DNA of 6,131 bases from Chloroflexota bacterium (GTDB lineage Bacteria > Chloroflexota > Dehalococcoidia > GIF9 > UBA5629), in the NCBI GenBank assembly GCA_026389695.1, contig JAPLHI010000075.1:1-6131 (forward strand). Reading direction: 5' to 3'. This document shows positions 5,567 through 6,131 of this stretch, one piece after another (the stretch's first letter is position 1; every line of letters begins with the position of its first letter). Below the pieces are notes generated by a model, which was not told where the DNA came from, did not search any database, and saw nothing but the letters and a program-made list of their open reading frames with translations. Position numbers and translations under genes: made by a program.

Positions 5567-5761
5567 TCAGCGTCTGCTGCTGTAGCTATACATACCGCCA
5601 TCTGAACCAGAGCTTTGTTGTTTCCTGGTTCGCCGGCACTGAGGACAACGTTTAGGTTCGCTGGTAAAGCCTTTAGATGCGAAGAATTCTTGTTCGCCAG
5701 TAGTAAAGGTGAAAGTAGCTCTACAATCGGAACACTGGATAGACTTGTCTGAAAAACTCAT
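5567..5761 (-). CDS. Zinc-ribbon domain protein (zf-trcl type), 64 aa
   Basis: This is a small protein with a four-cysteine zinc ribbon: C10-x2-C13 and C39-x2-C42, with the family signature between them (FTTGEQEFFASKGFTSEPKRCPQCR, read here in two parts, 19-31 and 32-43). It matches the probable zinc-ribbon domain family zf-trcl (Pfam), whose members are mostly short and of unknown function; nucleic-acid binding is a common guess. The basic, Ser/Gly/Tyr/Arg-rich tail (43-64, ending YSYSSRR) would suit RNA or DNA contact. The ATG has a very strong SD, AGAGGAGG (5776-5769), spacing 7. An upstream inverted repeat could fold over this SD (see the separate entry). No operon partner is seen. Confidence 0.9.
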   Translation of the reverse strand: MSFSDKSIQCSDCRATFTFTTGEQEFFASKGFTSEPKRCPQCRRTRKQQSSGSDGGMYSYSSRR

Positions 5762-5762
5762 T

Positions 5763-5809
5763 GGATGACCTCCTCTTTTCTAAATAGTTGGCTAGAGTTG
5801 CGGTCATCC
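5763..5809 (-). promoter_or_regulatory. Leader hairpin that would bury the zinc-ribbon gene's SD
   Basis: In the - strand transcript, GGATGACC (5809-5802) is complementary to GGTCATCC (5770-5763). A second stem, CTCT (5797-5794) with AGAG (5776-5773), stacks inside it across a small internal loop. The 3' arms contain most of the SD AGAGGAGG and end one base before the ATG. Folding would block ribosome entry. No known riboswitch class is recognised. Confidence 0.5.
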
Positions 5810-5868
5810 GAAGCTTGGATAAATCTGGAGTAATTTAACTAAGTATATGATAACCTAAACAGGAACCA

Positions 5869-5938
5869 CCATCTTCACTATACGCTAAATGGACTCCGTT
5901 TGCAAAAGGTGACCTGGATTTAGCGGCACGAAAGATGG
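5869..5938. repeat. Nested inverted repeat (possible structured RNA or repeat element)
   Basis: An outer pair CCATCTT (5869-5875) / AAGATGG (5932-5938) encloses an inner pair CGCTAAAT (5883-5890) / ATTTAGCG (5918-5925). They are separated by a roughly symmetrical internal loop (7 and 6 bases), with a 27-base apical region holding the palindrome TTTGCAAA. The stack of two perfect stems on one axis is hard to explain by chance. It lies 108 bases upstream of the zinc-ribbon start and could be part of a long leader or a separate element. Confidence 0.45.
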
Positions 5939-5970
5939 CCACAAGCAGATCTTAGCGGCCTTGATTGAAA

Positions 5971-5998
5971 AGATTGCCACGTCACTTCGCTCCTCGCA
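5971..5998. repeat. Fragment resembling a widespread bacterial palindromic repeat
   Basis: The stretch AGATTGCCACGTCACTTCGC followed by TCCTCGCA closely resembles a short intergenic repeat I recall from many bacterial genomes (on the other strand: TTGCGAGGAGCGAAG.GACG..GCAATCT). The copy breaks off after TCGCA, where the usual CAATGAC reads CATGTAT, so it appears truncated or decayed. Recognition is from memory and not checked. Confidence 0.5.
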
Positions 5999-6131
5999 TG
6001 TATGAAAGCGCTGCTTTTGTCAAGCTATTATCTATAATATTTCTCCTTTCTGTTATTTTGACAGCTCCAAACCGTTTATTCGGATGCATGTATCCGTTGT
6101 CTAAGCAACATGAGCAATTACTCCGAGGGTA
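5999..6131 (-). other. Right-edge region, no supported gene; open - strand frame running out of the window
   Basis: No gene can be firmly called. One - strand frame is open from the right edge to a TGA inside the palindromic-repeat fragment (stop at about 5983), some 49 codons, and could be the end of a gene truncated by that repeat. An AAAGGAG at about 6045-6051 (- strand) has no ATG, GTG or TTG at normal distance, so the frame is only a weak candidate. A small inverted repeat CGGAT/ATCCG lies at 6081-6085 and 6092-6096. Confidence 0.25.

Noticed and set aside
5869..5938. Possible known riboswitch class or tRNA
   Set aside because: By eye the conserved bases of fluoride, c-di-GMP, T-box, cobalamin and ZTP classes are absent, and no tRNA cloverleaf or CCA end can be drawn.
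1..6131. CRISPR array, intact transposase, toxin-antitoxin or phage defence genes
   Set aside because: There are no regularly spaced direct repeats and no encoded proteins with transposase, nuclease, toxin or Cas motifs.

Overview
The window looks like chromosome of an anaerobic, moderate-GC Firmicute, most like the Peptococcaceae (Pelotomaculum/Desulfotomaculum relatives). This is inferred from strong AAGGAGG-type ribosome binding sites, A/T-rich promoters, an EFR1-type flavodoxin/ferredoxin gene typical of strict anaerobes, and a type IV pilus ATPase in a Gram-positive-style gene setting. No rRNA, tRNA, CRISPR array or intact transposase gene is visible.

Left part (1-1986, + strand). The 3' part of a gene for a surface-anchored protein comes first: extracellular beta repeats, one membrane helix and a proline/tyrosine-rich cytoplasmic tail. 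A separately promoted small secreted protein follows, built from a duplicated helical-hairpin unit (DUF2680-like). A perfect 17-bp palindrome at 1950-1983 acts as a shared terminator with the converging pilT gene.

Middle part (2048-4343, - strand). Reading in the direction of transcription: an unrecognised 62-aa protein, a DltE-like short-chain dehydrogenase, and a complete PilT retraction ATPase with its own likely promoter. The expected partners of the last two (dltABCD; pilB, pilC, pilM and pilins) are absent from the window.

Right part (4344-6131). A + strand EFR1-type gene is clearly broken: it lacks about half of its flavodoxin domain and has a one-base frameshift just before its second 4Fe-4S motif. 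Its promoter region carries a 7-bp inverted repeat overlapping the -35 box. Two small - strand genes follow, an unrecognised 71-aa protein and a 64-aa zinc-ribbon protein (zf-trcl type). The DNA around the zinc-ribbon gene is rich in hairpins: a 14-bp stem downstream of its stop, an upstream hairpin that would bury its Shine-Dalgarno sequence, a nested inverted repeat further upstream, and a fragment resembling a widespread bacterial palindromic repeat.

The genes do not form one obvious pathway. This is a patchwork of single genes with intergenic repeats and decay. The strongest leads are the doubly damaged EFR1 gene and the structured leader of the zinc-ribbon gene. No clearly new multi-gene system can be supported.
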